A DNA stretch of 64,000 nucleotides from Propionispora hippei DSM 15287 (GCF_900141835.1 NZ_FQZD01000011.1:1-64000), one strand, 5' to 3'. Counted from the first letter of the stretch, positions 1-8,697 are shown. Numbers and translations: made by a program. The notes: a model not told the origin generated them from the letters alone.

Positions 1-207
1 ATTTATACAACGAATGCGATTGAGAATTTCAATCGTCAGCTGCGCAAAGTGACTAAGGCAAAATCCGTATTTCCTACTGATGACAGCTTGTTAAAAATGT
101 TGTACCTGGCTATGATTGATATTACTAAAAAGTGGACGGGGCGACGTAAAGACTGGGGACAAATCCATTCCCAATTAGAAATATTCTTTGCCGACCGGCT
201 GGACTAG
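1..207 (+). mobile_element. IS256-family transposase, C-terminal part
   Basis: The open frame enters from the window edge and stops at 205-207, giving the last 68 residues of a mutator-type (IS256) transposase. The pattern TNAIENFNRQLRKVTK followed by a Trp-rich tail (KKWTGRRKDWGQI) is the conserved C-terminal block of that family. This block carries the end of the DDE catalytic region, whose last acidic residue lies near it. The rest of the element is outside the window, so intactness cannot be judged. Confidence 0.85.
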
Positions 208-345
208 CTTGACAGCCGGGCTAGTTTTCGTATAATGCTAACAGAGGGGCAATCAGCCTATCTGACTGTTTTGCCCTCTTAAAAAATATTGCTCTTTTTT
301 ATGCTATTTGGAGTTTACACAAAATCAGGGATACACCCGTTGTTT
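208..345 (+). mobile_element. Right end of the IS256-type element
   Basis: This is non-coding sequence between the transposase stop and the next gene. It contains an imperfect hairpin (arms about 243-252 and 271-279, one bulged G) that would act as a terminator. It also contains a GTTTACACAAAA motif at about 312-323, which resembles IS256-family terminal inverted repeats. The exact terminus cannot be fixed without the left end. Confidence 0.45.
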
Positions 346-404
346 TCATTTAAAGTAGTTTGCTTTAAAAGTTTTACTAATTATATACAAGTTCAAGTGA
401 TAAA

Positions 405-830
405 TTATCGAGCCCAACGAAGGAAGATATTATAACTAGAGTCATTTGTTTGAATGTTACTGCATCCAATAGATAGCTTGTAGTTACCTTTGTAAAATCT
501 AAGTGTTCTTCCATTGTCATCTTTCCCGAATTTTTCGACTTTACCATCCCACTTCCAACCGTTTTTCTCCATCTCTTTTAAATAGAAATCACTAATTTCG
601 TCCCAACTCTTATTAACAGCAAAATCGTAAAGTAAATAAACGGCCTCAGGCTTATGTACATCCTCTTGATGAATTAAAGTAGAACCGGGTAAAATATTTA
701 ATTCATGATATTCTTGCTGCAAATCTTTATAAGCCTTATTTGACCGTGGAGCTAAGAAAAAAAAGCTATTCAAAATATTTAATACAAGGAACACATATAT
801 AATGTTTCTGATTATTTTCGCTATATTCAT
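405..830 (-). CDS. Small membrane-anchored protein of unknown function
   Basis: A 141-residue protein. Residues 7-27 form one hydrophobic segment, which could be an uncleaved signal anchor or a signal peptide. A polar domain of about 110 residues follows, expected outside the cytoplasmic membrane, with a WDEISDFYLKEMEKNGWKW stretch. That stretch recalls small lipoprotein or periplasmic domains that pair a helix with a Trp-rich sheet. An AAGGATGG ribosome site lies 4-5 nt upstream of the ATG. I do not recognise the family. It stands alone between the IS end and two other orphan genes in AT-rich sequence, which suggests acquired DNA. Confidence 0.6.
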   Translation of the reverse strand: MNIAKIIRNIIYVFLVLNILNSFFFLAPRSNKAYKDLQQEYHELNILPGSTLIHQEDVHKPEAVYLLYDFAVNKSWDEISDFYLKEMEKNGWKWDGKVEKFGKDDNGRTLRFYKGNYKLSIGCSNIQTNDSSYNIFLRWAR

Positions 831-965
831 GGTACCATCCTTGAAAAATATTCGTTAATCGCAAGATGATTCAGGAAAGGTAGACATAGATAATATCATT
901 ATTTAATTATATACAAAAATTGTATGTTTAGATATCTATAATTTTTATAACTGGAGGTTATTATT

Positions 966-1322
966 ATGACTGCAAAACTGGATATTTTAGATATTTTTAA
1001 CTATGTTCATGAGCGAATTGACTATGTTACCTTTTCTTGTGGAAAATTCGGAAATGGAACTCTTACGATCGACCGATATGGTGATGTATATATAGGGGGA
1101 AGTAAGGACGTATTTCCCTCTTTAAGTTTAGGTCCGTACACTTCTGCAACTTTTGGGCGAATTGACATGGATGTTACTAAGTTAAGTGCGGGAGAACAAC
1201 AAGAACAAATACACAATTTTATTTCCGGACTTGGAAGTGACTTGCATGTAGTAAATATAGTGGGGACAGGAGTAGCCCTGCTAGTGATATTTATATTAAG
1301 CAAGCTAATGAACATGAGGTAA
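966..1322 (+). CDS. Orphan protein with a C-terminal membrane segment, toxin-tail-like
   Basis: A 118-residue protein with a clear GGAGG site 8 nt before the ATG. The first 80 residues are Gly/Ser/Thr-rich strands (GNGTLTIDRYGDVYIGG), a style seen in the C-terminal regions of polymorphic toxins and filamentous-haemagglutinin-like exoproteins. Residues about 96-114 form a single hydrophobic helix ending in a basic tail. No catalytic motif is visible. The next gene follows after 28 nt on the same strand, so the two may form a unit. The toxin resemblance is an impression from composition only. Confidence 0.55.
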   Translation: MTAKLDILDIFNYVHERIDYVTFSCGKFGNGTLTIDRYGDVYIGGSKDVFPSLSLGPYTSATFGRIDMDVTKLSAGEQQEQIHNFISGLGSDLHVVNIVGTGVALLVIFILSKLMNMR

Positions 1323-1350
1323 AAAAAGCATTGCTAGCGACGAACTGAAT

Positions 1351-1671
1351 TTGCAGCCAAAAGAAGATAGGCTATCGTCAGTGCTAGTGAACGAACATGT
1401 AGTTACCGATTTAGCAAAAGAATGGCAGTATAATTTTCAAGCAATTCCAGGACCTTCTAATCCCGCATTTATTGATGCATCACTAAATGAACAAGATATT
1501 GAATACGATTATAGATTAGAATATAATCCCAATGGAGTATTATGGAGGGTTAATGCTGCAGGGATGCCACATTTGTATGATTTAGACCAATACTACGAAC
1601 AGGAAAGAGTAATTGAAAGTGCGATTAAGCAAACAATTACTGAGATGCAGCCCGTGAATAATATCCTGTAG
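1351..1671 (+). CDS. Small acidic protein of unknown function
   Basis: About 106 residues from a TTG start; CTG at 1345 and GTG near 1384 are alternatives, and no strong ribosome site is visible. The frame is closed upstream by a TGA at 1315-1317, so it is not a simple read-through of the preceding gene. It is soluble and acidic, with an aromatic-rich centre (EYDYRLEYNPNGVLWRVN) and a helical tail. Its position directly behind the previous orphan gene suggests a linked pair, for example effector and partner, but nothing in the sequence proves it. It could also be the end of a longer, broken gene. Confidence 0.4.
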   Translation: MQPKEDRLSSVLVNEHVVTDLAKEWQYNFQAIPGPSNPAFIDASLNEQDIEYDYRLEYNPNGVLWRVNAAGMPHLYDLDQYYEQERVIESAIKQTITEMQPVNNIL

Positions 1672-1835
1672 CCTAAATTAGAGCTGAAAAGATAGTGTAT
1701 TTTAGGTGCCGGGAGCGATGTGCGAATCTCTCTTCCCCTTTTACCTCAAATGGGATATTTTATTATAAGTTAACCTCTCAAACGATAGCTTATGATTATA
1801 AATCTTTAATTCTATATTGCTTTTAACCTTAAAAA

Positions 1836-1870
1836 ATGATCTGGAGTTTGTCAGTAGCCAGATCATTTCT
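1836..1870. terminator. Bidirectional hairpin terminator
   Basis: Nine-base arms ATGATCTGG (1836-1844) and CCAGATCAT (1858-1866), with an A-run on the left and T-rich sequence on the right. It sits between the orphan pair and the decayed LysR gene that faces it. Confidence 0.7.
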
Positions 1871-1872
1871 GT

Positions 1873-2058
1873 TTATTTTGCGAAGGTCTCAATAATTATG
1901 TCGATAAAAGCGCGTATTGCCGGTGGAATCAATTTGTCCTCGTGATAGATGGTTGGGTTTGATATTAAATGGTAAAGCTGGTAAAGAAAAAATCACATCG
2001 GGGCAACGCCTTATTGCCGTTTTATCTGCTACCATGGGATTCACTTTAGAGGCAGAGC
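1873..2058 (-). pseudogene. Decayed LysR-family regulator, C-terminal fragment
   Basis: Read on the minus strand, the last codons before the TAA at 1873-1875 give EDKLIPPAIRAFIDIIIETF, the typical C-terminus of a LysR substrate-binding domain. Upstream, the frame hits a TGA near 1998. A neighbouring frame gives a stretch like the preceding LysR strand and helix (MVADKTAI...CPDVIFSLP), so there is at least one frameshift plus a stop. The helix-turn-helix part is gone. It is adjacent to a DUF1254 gene on the same strand, which it may once have regulated (inference). Confidence 0.6.
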
Positions 2059-2165
2059 CGCTGGCTATGCCTGCGTCCTTTTCTTTGGCCGGAATTGTTT
2101 TTATTGTACTGTGTCCAGGCTTCCCATTCTATGGCTTATCTGGATGAATTGACAGGTTTGCCGGA

Positions 2166-3491
2166 CTATATTCGAATTGCTGGAGGAGGTTTCCAGGTGC
2201 CTGCAAGCAAGGCGTGCTTAGGCCAGTACATTCTCATTATTAGATTAAATTCGTCTATAGGTGTAGGCAGCCAGTTGTAATAAAAACCGTTTTCAGGCGG
2301 GGAATTACCGATGAAAATGTCTAAGGAGCCATCGATATTATAGAGCAAGTTGTTTAGATGGGGACTGAGTGTATAACGGTCAATCGAATTTTCAGTCAAA
2401 TATCCTTGAGAGTTGTAGACGGTGATAGACCAAAAGGCATTGACCGGAGGAAATTGTTTTTGATTAAAGTGAATCATGTAATCGTTAGATCCAACTAAAG
2501 GAAGTCCTTCCTTATCGATAAATGCGGAAGCATATATGGAGTCTTTGGGCAAATTGGCTCCAATTCCTGTCATTGCAATGATTGCGCGCAGCAGGTAATC
2601 TGCTCCGTAAAAACCTATGCCGCTAGTCAGGAAAAACCAGCCGTCGTCGTTGTAATTTGCATAATTCCCTTCAGCAGCCGCTTTGATAAATTGGGGGCCA
2701 TATTGGGAAGCCGCGCTAAGAGCCTGCTTGCTAGCCGAACTTAAGCTTTGGTAGTTGAAGGATTTAGACGGAATTAATTCTAATTTTCTCAGCGTTGTAT
2801 CCATTAGCGGATCCTCTACCCAAGGAGGATTCACATACATTTGCTGCATCATAAGCGTAAAAAAGGATGCAGCGTCCATGGACGCAACCTTATCAACGGG
2901 ATTTACCCTGCTCTTTTTTTGATGTGTATTTTTATAGTGAATTTTTGCTGGAGGCCAGCAACTCAATGGGACTAACAAATATTTGTCTTGAATTTCATGT
3001 ACAGTAGAGTAGTCATTTTTACCATTTGTTTGGGTCCGGCCAATAATCCATACATCTCTGGTAGGGGCATCGATCCTAGTCATTCCATTTGGGAGAGGTT
3101 GGTTCCAGCCGGGACCTGCAATGACAAAAAGATTTGCCTGGGTACCGGTTGTGCGTGCCCCAAGGGATGAGAATACGTTGGTCCAGCTATCTAGGAGTTC
3201 CATTAGGTAATATTTGTTGTGAGTGTTTGGCAGCGATAATACTATAGGCTCTTCTGAGAGATTCAACCATGCCATGGAATATAGTGTGTCTACATTCGGT
3301 CTGACAATAGTGGAGTATTCAGGAGTAGGAAAAAATCGTTCGTTAAAAAATTCATTTAATTGATGTCCGCTGGTGAGCATGATTTTTTTCGTGGTTTCTG
3401 TAATTACGAGAGAATAACCATAAACATAAGCAGCCAATGCCAGGTTATAAAGAGTATGGTGCTTGCAAGAATCAAATTTGGACTCCCACAT
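2166..3491 (-). CDS. DUF1254/DUF1214 domain protein
   Basis: A 441-residue protein. The N-terminal half matches the DUF1254 pattern (YVYGYSLVITETTKK, then RPNVDTLYSMAWLNLS). The C-terminal 110 residues match DUF1214 (PVNAFWSITVYNSQGYL, then NRYTL-like and NWLPTP). The family is widespread and of unknown biochemical role; many members are exported, but I see no convincing signal peptide here. Two ATG codons lie close together. The one at 3497 has only 1 nt between it and the GAGGA site, while the one at 3491 has 7 nt, so I prefer 3491. The gene is monocistronic, followed by a LysR relic. Confidence 0.8.
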   Translation of the reverse strand: MWESKFDSCKHHTLYNLALAAYVYGYSLVITETTKKIMLTSGHQLNEFFNERFFPTPEYSTIVRPNVDTLYSMAWLNLSEEPIVLSLPNTHNKYYLMELLDSWTNVFSSLGARTTGTQANLFVIAGPGWNQPLPNGMTRIDAPTRDVWIIGRTQTNGKNDYSTVHEIQDKYLLVPLSCWPPAKIHYKNTHQKKSRVNPVDKVASMDAASFFTLMMQQMYVNPPWVEDPLMDTTLRKLELIPSKSFNYQSLSSASKQALSAASQYGPQFIKAAAEGNYANYNDDGWFFLTSGIGFYGADYLLRAIIAMTGIGANLPKDSIYASAFIDKEGLPLVGSNDYMIHFNQKQFPPVNAFWSITVYNSQGYLTENSIDRYTLSPHLNNLLYNIDGSLDIFIGNSPPENGFYYNWLPTPIDEFNLIMRMYWPKHALLAGTWKPPPAIRI

Positions 3492-3613
3492 ATACATATC
3501 CTCTGTTTTCCAAGTTATATTGTAGTATATTCTTACAGATGAAAAATGCTTATGAGGACATAGTAGTGCTATGATTGCCTGAATAGTGATGATAGATAAG
3601 GCTAAATAAAATG

Positions 3614-3652
3614 ACCTGAAGTCTAATTAATAAAACTTCAGGTGTTTTTTAT
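3614..3652. terminator. Hairpin terminator behind the MFS gene
   Basis: Arms ACCTGAAGT (3614-3622) and ACTTCAGGT (3635-3643), flanked by A-rich sequence on the left and a T-run on the right. It is usable in both directions and lies between the DUF1254 promoter region and the end of the minus-strand MFS gene. Confidence 0.7.
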
Positions 3653-3676
3653 TGCATAATATCCCATGGGGGACGC

Positions 3677-4888
3677 TTATAGGATGTTATTAGTATGTGC
3701 TAAGTGTTTTTCTGTGAAATAATACAATAGTGCTATAACTGGCATGCATAGTCCGAATATAGAGGCAAGCATCCAGCCTCCATAAGCATAGGCCCAGCCG
3801 CCCAAGGCAGAGCCGACTGCCCCTCCGATAAAGAAAACAGCCATAAATACGCCGTTCACCCGGCCGCGTATTTCACTGCCCAGTGAATAAATCGCACGCT
3901 GACCAAGAACGAGATTGCCGGAAACAGCCATATCTAACGTGATGGCGGCTATGACAAGAAACGCTAAAGCGATGAGTGAAGCATCTGTATACATGTGTGT
4001 AAGCAAAAAAGATATAATCGCAATGACAATGGCCAACCCGGTCAATTGTTTGGTCCAACCCTTATCAGCCAATCTTCCGGCAATTGGCGCAGCTATGGCA
4101 CCAGCCACCCCGGCAAGGGCAAATAAAGCGATACCTTGTTGTGATAAATGAAAGTGACTAGCCAGCCATAGCGGAATTACCGTCCAAAACAGACTGAATG
4201 CACCGAACAAGCAGGCTTGATAAAAGGCACGGCGGCGTAATACGGTTTTCGTTGCAAAAAGCGACCACAAGGAGCGAATTAAATCACCATAATTCATAGT
4301 GGGTAAGGGGGCCCGTTTAGGAAGAACGAAAGCTAACAGTACAGCCAGTATCGCTGTTATACCGGCAGAGAGAAGAAAAACTGCCTGCCAGCCCCAAAGA
4401 TCGGTAATAAAGCTTGCTGCCGGTCGGGCAAGCATGATGCCGAGTAATAGCCCGCTCATTACATTGCCAACAACTTGGCCGCGCCGTTCTTCTGTTGCCA
4501 GATGGGCTGCATAGGGGACCAGTATTTGTGTTGCTACAGAACCTAACCCGATGAACAGTGCTGCCACAAGAAAAAATAGTGCATCTTTCGTAAGAGCTGC
4601 TGCAACTAATGCGCAAATTACAATGACTAAGGTGGAGGTGATTAACCGTCGATTTTCAATGAGATCACAAAGAGGAACAATGAATAATAGCCCGGCAACA
4701 TAGCCAATTTGCGTTAACGTTACGATTAATCCCGCTGATGCCAGAGGAAGATGGGTAGCAATACTGATCGGGCCAACTAAAGGTTGTGCATAATAAAGAT
4801 TAGCAACAATCACGCCACAGGCAATAGCTAGCAGAACGGTGATCCAGTTGGGGATTTGCTTGGTTTTTACTTGTATAGTGTTCATCAT
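3677..4888 (-). CDS. MFS transporter (DHA1-like efflux)
   Basis: A 403-residue protein with 12 predicted membrane segments. The N-terminal half contains ANLYYAQPLVGPI and a loop with the MFS motif-A-like LCDLIENRRL between helices 2 and 3. ATG codons at 4888 and 4885 are both possible starts. It is transcribed divergently from a TetR-family repressor across a 173-bp gap that holds three near-identical 13-bp repeats, the usual layout of a drug- or metabolite-efflux pump controlled by its own repressor. The substrate cannot be read from the sequence. Confidence 0.85.
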   Translation of the reverse strand: MMNTIQVKTKQIPNWITVLLAIACGVIVANLYYAQPLVGPISIATHLPLASAGLIVTLTQIGYVAGLLFIVPLCDLIENRRLITSTLVIVICALVAAALTKDALFFLVAALFIGLGSVATQILVPYAAHLATEERRGQVVGNVMSGLLLGIMLARPAASFITDLWGWQAVFLLSAGITAILAVLLAFVLPKRAPLPTMNYGDLIRSLWSLFATKTVLRRRAFYQACLFGAFSLFWTVIPLWLASHFHLSQQGIALFALAGVAGAIAAPIAGRLADKGWTKQLTGLAIVIAIISFLLTHMYTDASLIALAFLVIAAITLDMAVSGNLVLGQRAIYSLGSEIRGRVNGVFMAVFFIGGAVGSALGGWAYAYGGWMLASIFGLCMPVIALLYYFTEKHLAHTNNIL

Positions 4889-4923
4889 TATCCCTGCCTT
4901 AATTTTTTTACGCCTAGCATTTA

Positions 4924-5032
4924 AATACTGAACGTATAGTTTATTTAATGATTAGATTATAAACTGTACGTCTAGTATTTGTAAAGTGTTTTCTTGTGAT
5001 AAAATATTTAGTATAATGTACGTATAGTTTAT
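4924..5032. promoter_or_regulatory. Three operator-like repeats between the MFS and tetR genes
   Basis: ACGTATAGTTTAT occurs at 4932-4944 and 5020-5032, and in inverted, one-mismatch form at 4959-4971. The first and inverted copies extend into a 21-bp imperfect inverted repeat (4924-4944 with 4959-4979). The third copy lies about 30 bp before the tetR start and could overlap its promoter. This is the expected arrangement for a TetR protein repressing both divergent genes. Confidence 0.7.
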
Positions 5033-5061
5033 CTGGTGCGAATATACAGGGAGGTATTGGT

Positions 5062-5643
5062 TTGGAAAAGAAAAAGGGGCGTCCTCGTGACATAGCGACG
5101 GAAAAAGCGATTCTTGCTGCTTCCTATGATTTATTGCTGGAGAATGGCTTTGGAACCATAACTGTTGAGAAAATTGCTGAGCGGGCCAAGGTGAGTAAAG
5201 CGACTATTTATAAATGGTGGCCCAACAAAGCTGCGGTTGTCATGGACGGCTTTCTATCTGCGGCGATGGCCAGACTTCCCGTACCGGATACAGGTTCCGT
5301 GATTGATGATATAGTTATTCAGGTCAGTAATTTAGCCAGTTTTTTAACTAGTAGAGAAGGCAAAGTAATCAATGAATTAATTGCCGAAGGGCAATTTGAT
5401 GTAAAGCTGGCGGGAGAATATCGAGCAAGATATTTTAATCCCCGGCGACTTGATTCGCGGCGAATCTTGGAGCGAGGAGTGCAAAGAGGTGAGCTAAAGA
5501 AGGACCTGGATATTGAATTGTGCATTGATTTAATTTATGGTCCGCTCTTTTATCGGTTGCTGGTAACCGGTGAAAAAATAGATGAGGTATTTATAAAAAC
5601 CTTAATACAGTATGCTTTTGAAGGTATTCAGGTAAAAAGATAA
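5062..5643 (+). CDS. TetR/AcrR-family transcriptional repressor
   Basis: A 193-residue protein from a TTG start preceded by GGGAGG. Residues 5-55 are a canonical TetR helix-turn-helix (ILAASYDLLLENGFGTITVEKIAERAKVSKATIYKWWPNK). The rest is the all-helical ligand and dimerisation domain. It is divergent from the MFS gene and most likely represses it and itself through the repeated 13-bp sites in the gap. The ligand is unknown. Confidence 0.9.
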   Translation: MEKKKGRPRDIATEKAILAASYDLLLENGFGTITVEKIAERAKVSKATIYKWWPNKAAVVMDGFLSAAMARLPVPDTGSVIDDIVIQVSNLASFLTSREGKVINELIAEGQFDVKLAGEYRARYFNPRRLDSRRILERGVQRGELKKDLDIELCIDLIYGPLFYRLLVTGEKIDEVFIKTLIQYAFEGIQVKR

Positions 5644-5686
5644 ATAAGATTATTTAAAACGCACTATTCTTGTCATGGAAAATCCG

Positions 5687-5712
5687 ATTTACACAAAATT
5701 ATTCGCAGGCTA
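5687..5712. repeat. Short match to an IS256-type end
   Basis: TTTACACAAAATTATT near 5690 resembles the terminal-repeat motif behind the transposase at 312-323. No transposase is nearby, so if real it is a solo end left by deletion. The match is short. Confidence 0.2.
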
Positions 5713-5713
5713 T

Positions 5714-5760
5714 AAAAAGATGTACTGCCAACTGTTTTCGAGTTGGCAGTACATCTTTTT
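5714..5760. terminator. Strong bidirectional terminator
   Basis: Perfect 20-bp arms at 5714-5733 and 5741-5760, with A-run and T-run at the two ends. It separates the convergent tetR and TonB-receptor genes. Confidence 0.9.
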
Positions 5761-5805
5761 CGTAAAAGTTAGTTAGTTGTAATTAAACTTTTGGAATAAG
5801 TTAAT

Positions 5806-7761
5806 TTACATACGGTGTTCTACACCAAGGTAGAAGCTGCGTCCCGGCATAGGATAAGATCCGGGGCCAACACCTAAAGTGCCAGCAGAAGTTAACTCAT
5901 AAGCCTCATTAGTTAAATTATAGGCTTTGAGGTAAACACGGGTAGCGGGATTAATTTTATAGTTGACTAGCATGTCGAGAGTCACATAAGATTTCGAGGT
6001 GAATTCCTCCAGGCTGCGACCTGTTGCACTTCGCACGGTAAGACCGGCATCCCACTTGTCCTGATCGTACTGTACGTTTAGACGGTACCCATTGGGCTGG
6101 CTATTGGAAGCATAGTTTACATAATTTCCGTACTCGTCTTGAACTTGTGTTTTGTTATAGGTGTAGCCAAGGCCTACTGTCCATTGCGGTGATAATTCCC
6201 GTGTTAAGCTCAGGTCTAAGCCACGTCTTTTTTCATGACTTGCATTATAGTAGTAGCCAGGGACGTAATAACCATAGCCGGAGATGTAGGAAGCATCAGG
6301 GTCACTGGCGTCTGAATCGTATCCGCTCTTAAATTCAAGAGCATTTTTAAGCCGACTGCTGTAAACACTGGCTTGCAATTTGGTTCCATCGCCCAACTTC
6401 GTATTGATACCTAAAGTAGTTGTCGTTCCTTCTTCTGGTTTGAGGTTTGGGTTACCAATGGTCCAGCCGTTATCCCAAAAAAGATCCTGCATGGTGGGAT
6501 TTTTCACATACTGTCCCCAGGAAGCGTAAACATTTGTATCAGCATTAAGCTCCTTATTTACGGTAAGACGTGAGGTCGTATTCTCGCCGCTGATACTATG
6601 ATCATCATAGCGCCCGCCTGCCGTGATGGACCAATTATTGACTAACTGCCAGCGATTTTCTAAAAAGAGGGCTTTGCTTGTATAGCCTTTATTGATGGAA
6701 TCTTTGTCATCCAGGTGTTCTTCTCGCCAGTCGGCGCCGCCGGTTAGGGTATAATTTTTCGCAAGCTGCCAGTTTTGCTGCCAGTTAAATCCGTTGGCAT
6801 AAAGATCGGCAATAGAATTAAAAGAGTTCCAATATTTCAGGTCCGTTTCATTGTGATAGATGCGGAAGAAGTTTTCTGCGCCGTTATTCTGCCCCCAGTG
6901 GTAGGTTAAGGCAATATTATCATCTACTTGTTTCCGGTAGCCGTTTGGGTAAACGAAATAAGGACTATTTGTTCCGGAATAGCCAGATTCGTCATCCGCA
7001 TGTTCCAGGTCTAAAGAAAGAGAACTGTCATGACTAAGATCTTTATCTAATCTCATTGTCAGATATTCCTGATCAAATCCACTATTGTTCTTGGTTTCTG
7101 TTTTACCGGTTGTGGGATTTTTGTATTTAAAGTCATCCCGTGTTTTCTTTTCTGCGGTGATCAGGTAGCCAATTCCATTTTCTTTGCCTTCCGTGGTCAG
7201 GCTATACCGCTCGAAGCCCCAACTGCCAAACTCGGACGAAATAGAAGTATTAGCCGTTTTCGCTTTGCGTGTAATAATATTAATAATACCGCCGACCGCA
7301 TCGCTGCCGTATAGCGAGGAAGCCGGACCCCGGACGATTTCAATACGTTCGATATTTTTTACTGGCAAAGAATTGAGATCTATTCCTGCATGCGAATTTC
7401 CACTTATAACAAGATGGTCCCAACCGACTCGGCGGCCATCAACCAGAACCAATACGCGGTCATCGCCATTGATCACCGGAACGGTGCTGGTACCGGTTTC
7501 TTGCAATGCGATATTGCTTTTCTTTAAAATGTCAGGCAAATTGGTAAAGCCGCCTTTTTCAATTTCTTCCTGCGTGATAACCGTTACATTGGCTGCAACT
7601 TCAGATTTTTTAACAGGCATACGGTTAGCCGTTACAACGTATTCATCAAAATTAAAGGTTTCTTCGCTGGCTGCGTCTTCAGCAAATATTATTTGCGATG
7701 TACCTAGCAGCACGGCGCTACTGAGCAGCGAGCATAATAATTTTTTTTGGTTTAATTTCAT
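5806..7761 (-). CDS. TonB-dependent outer-membrane receptor
   Basis: A 651-residue protein from the ATG at 7761, which has a GGGAG site and is followed by a signal peptide (MKLNQKKLLCSLLSSAVLLG, cleavage near residue 26). A frame extends further upstream, but only this ATG gives a signal peptide. Residues about 35-150 are the plug domain (EYVVTANRMP, IERIEIVRGPASSLYGSDAVGGIINI). The rest is a 22-strand barrel ending in LGVEHRM instead of a terminal Phe. The architecture resembles receptors for cobalamin or iron chelates. The nearby Fur-like site and palindromes hint at regulated uptake, but the substrate is not shown. Its presence is strong evidence for an outer membrane. Confidence 0.9.
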   Translation of the reverse strand: MKLNQKKLLCSLLSSAVLLGTSQIIFAEDAASEETFNFDEYVVTANRMPVKKSEVAANVTVITQEEIEKGGFTNLPDILKKSNIALQETGTSTVPVINGDDRVLVLVDGRRVGWDHLVISGNSHAGIDLNSLPVKNIERIEIVRGPASSLYGSDAVGGIINIITRKAKTANTSISSEFGSWGFERYSLTTEGKENGIGYLITAEKKTRDDFKYKNPTTGKTETKNNSGFDQEYLTMRLDKDLSHDSSLSLDLEHADDESGYSGTNSPYFVYPNGYRKQVDDNIALTYHWGQNNGAENFFRIYHNETDLKYWNSFNSIADLYANGFNWQQNWQLAKNYTLTGGADWREEHLDDKDSINKGYTSKALFLENRWQLVNNWSITAGGRYDDHSISGENTTSRLTVNKELNADTNVYASWGQYVKNPTMQDLFWDNGWTIGNPNLKPEEGTTTTLGINTKLGDGTKLQASVYSSRLKNALEFKSGYDSDASDPDASYISGYGYYVPGYYYNASHEKRRGLDLSLTRELSPQWTVGLGYTYNKTQVQDEYGNYVNYASNSQPNGYRLNVQYDQDKWDAGLTVRSATGRSLEEFTSKSYVTLDMLVNYKINPATRVYLKAYNLTNEAYELTSAGTLGVGPGSYPMPGRSFYLGVEHRM

Positions 7762-7891
7762 AAAAATCTCCCTTCGTTCTCTGTTCATAGGTTTTGTGAA
7801 TAGAATGAATAAATCCATTTTCAACAGGAATCCATAAGAATACATCAGAAACTGCGAATGAATAAATGAATATGTATGGAAATAATTGATT

Positions 7892-7943
7892 GACTGACAA
7901 CAGTCGGTCTGGTGTAAAAATATTTGACTGACGACAGTCAGTC
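7892..7943. promoter_or_regulatory. Pair of palindromic operators upstream of the TonB receptor
   Basis: Two copies of an 18-bp palindrome: GACTGAC-N4-GTCAGTC at 7926-7943 (perfect arms) and GACTGAC-N4-GTCGGTC at 7892-7909 (one mismatch). They are 34 bp apart, about three helical turns. The form is typical of a TetR-type regulator, but no matching regulator gene is adjacent. Confidence 0.6.
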
Positions 7944-8328
7944 GATGGTCGCAATAATTTTATATTTTCTTTTCACACACCTTTCTCTTTATATATGTGT
8001 ACCAGTAATGTGAGAGGATTGATCTTGCTGGGCGATCGCCATCCAGGATCAAGGCTGCTCGTAAATAAACAAATTCTTATGACTGATAACAGCTATAAGA
8101 AATAAAGATAAGTCTAAACGATTATGATTCTCAATATTATGGACAAATACGATTATATTCTTTTGGAAAATGTAAGTCAATACTTTTCTAATACCTTTCT
8201 AATATGTTTTAGAACAAAGTGAGATGATTTAATTAAACCTAACAGGCATATCCTTACAAACAAACTGCGGTAAGCTCGGATGAAGTAGAAATGTGTCTCA
8301 ACAGTCATTGCAAAAGAAGAAGAGAGGA
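7944..8328. other. Gene-free stretch between the receptor and the T-box leader
   Basis: No supported coding sequence. A Fur-box-like sequence lies at 8120-8138 (about 14 of 19 positions match the classical consensus, GATTATGATTCTCAATATT). An imperfect hairpin around the self-complementary GCGATCGC lies near 8030-8056. The Fur-like site is some 360 bp from the receptor start, farther than usual, so its target is uncertain. Confidence 0.4.
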
Positions 8329-8357
8329 TTGACAAAATTTTCTCAAAAGCGTATAGT
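8329..8357 (+). promoter_or_regulatory. Sigma-70-type promoter of the trpB2 leader
   Basis: TTGACA at 8329-8334, exactly 17 nt, then TATAGT at 8352-8357. Transcription should begin near 8364, at the 5' end of the T-box leader. Confidence 0.8.
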
Positions 8358-8363
8358 AATGTT

Positions 8364-8660
8364 AATAAAATATGTATTGAAACCAATGATTAAGAAGAGT
8401 AAGCTTTGTGCCGGTCACTTACAGAGAGTTGCGGGTGGTGAAACGCAGCAGGGAAGCCTTAGCCGAATGGACTTAAGAGGGCAGACGAACAGCCGCCGCA
8501 GGCAGCTTAGTAGTAGCTGACGGGAACTTCACCCGTTACCAAGGAAGTGCATATCATGTTGTATGCAGAAGAAGCGGGTGCGTTTTCGCACCAAGTTGAG
8601 TGGTACCACAGAAGTGTAGGCTTTTGTCTCAGTGAGAATTGAGATAAAAGCCTTTTTTTA
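8364..8660 (+). ncRNA. T-box leader with tryptophan specifier
   Basis: Leader RNA that senses uncharged tRNA. The specifier appears as TGG (Trp) at 8468-8470 within the usual GAA-NNN-A context. The T-box/antiterminator sequence is at about 8598-8611 (GAGTGGTACCACAG), containing the TGG bulge that pairs with the tRNA acceptor end. A terminator follows, with arms at 8618-8630 and 8641-8652 and a T-run to about 8659. The next gene is trpB2, which fits a Trp-responsive switch. Small open frames here are leader sequence, not genes. Confidence 0.9.
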
Positions 8661-8697
8661 TTATCCAAAAATCAGATATATGAGGGGAGACGGCAGT

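Noticed and set aside
2095-2280. Plus-strand frame with DELTGLPD, like the start of a GGDEF domain
   Set aside because: The match is eight residues. The frame runs into the antisense of the DUF1254 gene, and no further GGDEF motif follows.
7184-7837. 217-codon plus-strand open frame
   Set aside because: It is the antisense of the TonB receptor gene, with no ribosome site or domain.
8120-8138. Fur box
   Set aside because: Kept only as a note: the match is partial and the distance to the receptor start is some 360 bp, so I do not call it a regulated promoter.
8177-8520. Two open frames of about 70 codons on opposite strands
   Set aside because: They cover the promoter and T-box leader; RNA structure explains the sequence.
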